Positions 10,601 to 13,351 of a DNA stretch of 13,351 bases are shown in pieces. The notes beneath the pieces were generated by a model that was given only the letters and a program-made list of their open reading frames with translations, did no database searches and was not told the origin of the DNA. A program made the translations under genes and the position numbers. The DNA lies in assembly GCA_030432455.1 (NCBI GenBank), contig JAUIHC010000040.1:1-13351 (forward strand). Direction: 5' to 3'. This DNA is from Phycisphaerae bacterium (GTDB taxonomy: Bacteria; Planctomycetota; Phycisphaerae; Phycisphaerales; SM1A02). Within the stretch, counting starts at the first letter, position 1; every line of letters starts with the position of its first letter.

Positions 10601-13351
10601 CCGGCGACGCGGACGCGATCGCCCAGCGGGCCTCGCGGATCTACACCGAGCAGACCGAGGGCGATCCCGAGTTCGGCACGGTCGAGGTCGAGGTCGATGC
10701 GGTCAACGGCACGATCCTCGCCGTCGGCGAGGAGGCGTCGCTCGCCCGCTTCGCGCAGATCGTCGTTCAGCTCGAATCGGCGCAGGCGCGTCCGCTCGAT
10801 GTCCGGTTCCTGCCGCTGCAGCACGCCGACGCCGCCGAGGTCGCGACCACGCTCGAGCAGCTGATCGGCAACGAGCTCTCGCTTGCGGTGCTCGGCGGAC
10901 CGAAGCCGGCGATCGAGGCGCTGCCCGCGGTCAACGCGGTGCTGGTCGCCGCCCAGCCCCGCGAGCACCAGATCATCGCGTCGGTGGTCGAGTCGCTCGA
11001 TGTCGCCGACGAGGCGTTGCCTCCGATCCGGATCCTGCAGGTCCGCACCGCCGACGCGGAGAACCTCGCGGGGGCGCTCTCGGCGACCTACGACCGCCGC
11101 TCCGCCGAGCAGAAGGCCGATCGCCCGGTCCGGATCACCGCCGACGCCGCGACCAACGCTCTGATCGTCGCGGCGCACCCCGAGCTGCTCGAGGAGATCC
11201 GCACCATCGTGGAGGATCTCAACGACGCCGACCGCCTCGACGCCGAAGGTCGCGAGATCCGGATCTTCCCGCTCCGCATCGCCCGCGCCGAGGAACTCGC
11301 GAAGACGATCGACGAGATGTATCCCGAGCCGCCGATGCCGGTGGACAGCCGCGGCCGCCCGCGTCCCGATCTCCGCCAGCCGCGGGAGGTCGTGGTTCGG
11401 GCGAACCCGCAGATGAACGCCCTCATCGTGGATGCGCCGATCCAGCGGTTGGCGGGCTTCGAGAAGCTCGTCGAGCAGCTCGACCGCGCGAAGGTCGTGG
11501 CCGACACCGACATCCGGACCTGGAAGCTTCCGCGGGTCGAGCTCGACGCCGCCGCGAAGACGCTCAAGGATCTCGCCGCGGGCGGGCACCTTGGGGCGAG
11601 CGACGCGGGCAGTTCCATCACGATCAGCGTGGATTCGGCGAGCGACACGCTCATCGTCTCCGGCCCGATCGCGATCTTCGACCGGGTCGAGTCGGTCATC
11701 GAGTCGCTCGAGGCCGGGCCGGTGGTGCCGACCACCTCGCTTCGCACGTTCCGACTGGCTCAGGCCCGGGCGGAGTCGCTCGCCCCGATGCTGCGGGACA
11801 TCCTCGTCGCCCGCATCCGTGAGGATGTGCCCGGCGGCGAGAGCGAGGTCGAGCGACTCCTCACCGTGACCGCGGATCGCAAGACCAACACCCTCATCAT
11901 CTCGGCCCCCGATTCGGTGATGCCGGTCGCGGAGCAGCTGGTCGAGACGCTCGACGCCTCGGCCTCGGTCATCGGCGACCCGACCGTCCGGGTGCGGCCG
12001 CTCGCCTTCGCCGACGCCGCGATCGTCGCGGCCGCCCTGCAGCAGGCGATTCCGAGCATGACCAGCACCGCCACCGGCGACGCCGTGGATGTCAAGGTCG
12101 TGCCCGCGCCGGGGTCGAACGCCCTCCTGCTCGTCGGCGTGCCCGAGGACATCGAGGAGGTCGAGACGCTCATCGAGCCCCTCGACGCCCGGCCTGCGAC
12201 CGACGCGGTCGATGCCCGCACCTTCGAACTGGCGCACGCCGACGCGACCCGCGTCGCTCCGATCGTCCAGAAGCTGCTCGACGATCAGCAGGACAGCGAC
12301 CCCCGCATCCTCATCGAGCGGATCCGCCGCTCCCGCGGCATGGTCGACCTGACCCCGAAGGTCCGGGTCGAGGCCGACGCCCGCACCAACAGCCTCATCG
12401 TCAGCGGTCCGCAGCAGACCGTGAACCTCGCCGAGGGTCTGATCGAGAAGCTCGATCGTCCCGACGCCGACGCCGCCCGCACCTATGCGTCGTTCACCCC
12501 GCGGAACCTCGATGCCGCCAAGGTCGTCGAGACCGCGCAGCGGGTGCTGGAGGAGACGCGGCCGTCGGGCACCCGCTCGACGCTGGAGCTCGTGCTCGAG
12601 CCGCAGAGCGGGGCGATCACGATCATCGGCTCGCCCGAGGAGACCCTTCGGGCGACCGAACTCCTGAAGAACTGGGACGACGCGGTGCCCGCGATGCCCA
12701 CGATGGACCTGCGGGTGGTCGCACTCGAGCGGGCCGACGCCGGGGCGGTCGCCTCCAGCATCACGCCGATGCTTCGCGATCGGTCTCGCTGGCCGGAGTC
12801 GCTCCGGGACGCGGTGCGGGCCGGACTGCCGATCGCCGAGCCGCAGGTGACCGCCGATGTCGCGGGCAACCGCGTGCTCGTGAGTGCCCCGGTCGAGCTC
12901 CAGTCGGTGGCCCGGGCGCTCATCGCCGAGCTCGATCGCGGCGGGGCCGGGGACGATGTGGATGTGCGGGTGTACGCGGTCGCCGCGGGCGCGGCCGCCG
13001 AGATGGCGACCGCCCTCCAGACCACGCTTCAGGCCGCGGCCGCCACCCGGCCCGGCGAGCCGACCCCGGTGGTCGCCGCCGCCGCCCGCGCCGATGCGGT
13101 CATCGTGACCGCGTCGCCGCGTCTGCAGGCGGTCGTCGAGGCGCAGCTTGAAGGGGTCGAGTCCAACGCGGGCGGCGTGCAGGTCCGCACCATGCGACTC
13201 GAACACGCGGCCGCGGCGCGGGTCGCGCCGCTCGTCGAGCGGATGCTCGCCGAGGAGAAGCTTCTCGACGCGCGCGACATGCCCAGCTGGATGCAGGTCG
13301 AGATCCTGCGGGCCCAGGCCCAGGGACGACTGCAGCAGGACGCGCCGGTCC
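7630..13351 (+). CDS. gspD: Giant GspD-like secretin with a tandem N-domain array (runs off the window)
   Basis: The frame is open from ATG 7630 to the edge: 1,907 codons and no stop. A signal peptide (RAR, hydrophobic 10-22, cleavage likely after VMA at 29) is followed by an N0/STN-like domain (about 47-122: VRFNFKQQSWDQVLDYFSRA, then YPLPKALETLNILLQ). N1-type modules of roughly 70-85 residues follow, each with a strand, an A-x-x-V/L helix, a [TS]NTLIV-like strand and a helix ending L-x-x-LD. I count 22 complete modules from about 145 to 1849 and one cut by the window edge. The clearest [TS]N-type motifs are at ADARTNTIIA, ADAATNTLVV, ADAGTNTLII, ADAATNALIV, ADRKTNTLII and ADARTNSLIV. Ordinary GspD has N0 to N3 plus a beta-barrel in about 650-750 residues; the barrel is not reached here. 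A lipobox is unlikely (AVAC at 14-17 follows a very short hydrophobic run). It could instead be a repeat protein without a barrel. It follows gspM after the structured leader. Confidence 0.85.
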   Translation, partial: MIQIGQRARWFALAVACVVTVGDGASVMAQDEPVRPVLDDQGVPQVRFNFKQQSWDQVLDYFSRATGLPIVRAVEPPAGTVDYFHPSPYPLPKALETLNILLQTRDVMLREEDGRLVLDALDESRRVNVPTFVGELPEDVTPDTVVTLILPLVNATAAGVAEQLKDMVGGYGMLTALPEQNALLVVETAANVRRLRQIVDELDREDVENSVEQIQLQHAPAAELLPTLEKLMSERIVKTVVQNKKNVQVEEDVMPAGFRITADARTNTIIARGTPRRIERLRAAIAMLDTPRVGSVRAMRTVQLERLTVAQARERLDQLFGGLPAEKRPTYVVLEDTNRITIAAEPGIIDQATQFLADLENGGSAGGPAGGETAALLPLSFATPDAAIAAVKAVLNQRQIAVVRLVPGPDGRSLVVAGPSNDVDAVRRTLVLVDRPAKIDRQVRYLVVDAVDPALAVERAREMHDAATASDPTGAVEVRFDAADRRLVIEGTAAALDRFEQSLAAASATVEPQLGVRQFTVSSTDPSRLVEALRSLAATMLRPRDGGTFVPPVIDAVDTLDLLVVQAPLEQFPVIEELVTTLDRPQAGDIAFRVIPVGSADGEDLLARAFAAFDRQAALLPEGDLTRPEVSFDPRSGAFEVLGPATSVQAFERSLAEARRLLPPPTAGRLIEVRQVKAAEIVDDLRLMAATAIESSDGRRLPEPVIEVIEPTNALWVRAEPAQLAAIEAFVARLDVFEPTDMPPLRMLQLAASDAVQVAALLTTRYDARPTDVRREEPVRIEADAATNTLVVTASTGIYDEIREFVESLNRNSDEESDRETMIFPLRLAKAVDLAKALGTLYPEPPMPLDSRGRPLPHLRQPREVFVSADAGTNTLIIEAPSARKASFEELVKQLDRIELPPQAVLRTWNVSRGEGQQIATTLQNLAGQGVLSRPGPNGEKAVEVTVQYEPRSRTLIVAGDEFTFGKVDEILDDLQAVPIVRSLRVIEVETGDADAIAQRASRIYTEQTEGDPEFGTVEVEVDAVNGTILAVGEEASLARFAQIVVQLESAQARPLDVRFLPLQHADAAEVATTLEQLIGNELSLAVLGGPKPAIEALPAVNAVLVAAQPREHQIIASVVESLDVADEALPPIRILQVRTADAENLAGALSATYDRRSAEQKADRPVRITADAATNALIVAAHPELLEEIRTIVEDLNDADRLDAEGREIRIFPLRIARAEELAKTIDEMYPEPPMPVDSRGRPRPDLRQPREVVVRANPQMNALIVDAPIQRLAGFEKLVEQLDRAKVVADTDIRTWKLPRVELDAAAKTLKDLAAGGHLGASDAGSSITISVDSASDTLIVSGPIAIFDRVESVIESLEAGPVVPTTSLRTFRLAQARAESLAPMLRDILVARIREDVPGGESEVERLLTVTADRKTNTLIISAPDSVMPVAEQLVETLDASASVIGDPTVRVRPLAFADAAIVAAALQQAIPSMTSTATGDAVDVKVVPAPGSNALLLVGVPEDIEEVETLIEPLDARPATDAVDARTFELAHADATRVAPIVQKLLDDQQDSDPRILIERIRRSRGMVDLTPKVRVEADARTNSLIVSGPQQTVNLAEGLIEKLDRPDADAARTYASFTPRNLDAAKVVETAQRVLEETRPSGTRSTLELVLEPQSGAITIIGSPEETLRATELLKNWDDAVPAMPTMDLRVVALERADAGAVASSITPMLRDRSRWPESLRDAVRAGLPIAEPQVTADVAGNRVLVSAPVELQSVARALIAELDRGGAGDDVDVRVYAVAAGAAAEMATALQTTLQAAAATRPGEPTPVVAAAARADAVIVTASPRLQAVVEAQLEGVESNAGGVQVRTMRLEHAAAARVAPLVERMLAEEKLLDARDMPSWMQVEILRAQAQGRLQQDAPV
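9628..10794 (+). repeat. Five-domain super-repeat, copy 1
   Basis: This covers residues about 667-1055. It aligns with the following copy at a constant offset of 389 residues. The best block (821-897 against 1210-1286) has 48 identities in 77 ungapped positions by hand count, including YPEPPMP, DSRGRP and LRQPREV. Confidence 0.75.
10795..11982 (+). repeat. Five-domain super-repeat, copy 2
   Basis: This covers residues about 1056-1451. Landmarks shared with copy 1 are a PPIRILQ-like segment (PPLRMLQ in copy 1), ADAATNALIV (ADAATNTLVV), IFPLRIA (IFPLRLA) and the Pro-rich insertion. At DNA level, 39 of 41 bases match between 10153-10193 and 11320-11360. Confidence 0.75.
12214..13351 (+). repeat. 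Two-domain repeat of about 160 residues, two copies plus a partial third
   Basis: Modules starting near residues 1529, 1688 and 1850 share an opening of the type R-x-x-x-L-x-x-A-x-A-x-x-V-A-x-x-[VIL] followed by an extra helix (ILIERIRRSRG, RWPESLRDAVRAG, SWMQVEILRAQAQG). The partner modules between them share a TRP[SG]G-like turn. The offsets are 159 and 162 residues. Confidence 0.6.

Larger units (their letters stand above)
8062..13351 (+). repeat. Array of N1-type secretin domains
   Basis: By hand, module starts (residues) fall near 145, 212, 296, 372, 443, 514, 591, 667, 742, 821, 903, 981, 1056, 1131, 1210, 1293, 1370, 1452, 1529, 1615, 1688, 1778 and 1850 (partial). Not all carry a clear [TS]N-L-I-V motif. 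Three (near 443, 591 and 981) share a variant core of the type V-E-V-x-x-D-x-x-x-x-x-[LVI]-x-[VI]-x-G. Confidence 0.8.

Noticed and set aside
7390..13206. A 1,938-codon open frame on the minus strand covering almost all of the giant gene
   Set aside because: It is codon-for-codon antisense to the real frame and stays open only because the sense gene avoids TTA, CTA and TCA codons. Its repeats are reflections of the N-domain repeats, and its protein shows no recognisable family.
1..13351. tRNA, rRNA, CRISPR arrays, insertion sequences or transposase genes
   Set aside because: None was seen on either strand. The repeats found are protein-coding domain repeats or short dyads.

Overview
The window is part of a type II secretion system (T2SS) locus from a very G+C-rich bacterium (about 70% by eye), with every gene on the + strand. 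The host is most likely a planctomycete, perhaps Phycisphaerae-like. This is an inference from three traits: a PilM-like GspL, unusually long acidic minor pseudopilins, and an enormous protein made of tandem secretin N-domains. No taxonomic marker gene is present.

Layout: (1) bases 1-289, the C-terminal end of the inner-membrane platform protein GspF. (2) 290-510, a 221-base gap with a small hairpin and short direct repeats, ending in a strong ribosome-binding site. (3) 511-4822, the pseudopilin genes gspG, gspH, gspI, gspJ and gspK. H/I, I/J and J/K overlap by ATGA, and gspG/gspH are also tightly packed. (4) 4865-7347, a PilM/PilN-like gspL and a gspM-like gene whose product seems to carry a GspC/PilP-type homology-region domain at its C-terminus; these overlap by GTGA. 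(5) 7348-7629, a non-coding leader unusually rich in inverted repeats. (6) 7630 to the window edge, a single open frame of 1,907 codons with no stop. It begins with a signal peptide and an N0 (STN-type) domain and continues with about 22 complete N1-type secretin domains plus a partial one. The secretin beta-barrel, if it exists, lies beyond the window.

How the parts fit: GspG is the major pseudopilin. H, I, J and K form the tip of the pseudopilus. F, L and M form the inner-membrane assembly platform, and the GspC-like domain of the M protein would contact N0 of the outer-membrane secretin. A separate gspC is not seen here; gspE would be expected upstream.

Main points for a second look: the giant N-domain array, which contains a five-domain duplication; a 38-bp near-perfect palindrome hidden inside gspH; an eight-copy acidic hexapeptide tail on GspK; the apparent GspM-GspC fusion; and the hairpin-dense leader of the giant gene, which includes two hairpins with a GGA loop.
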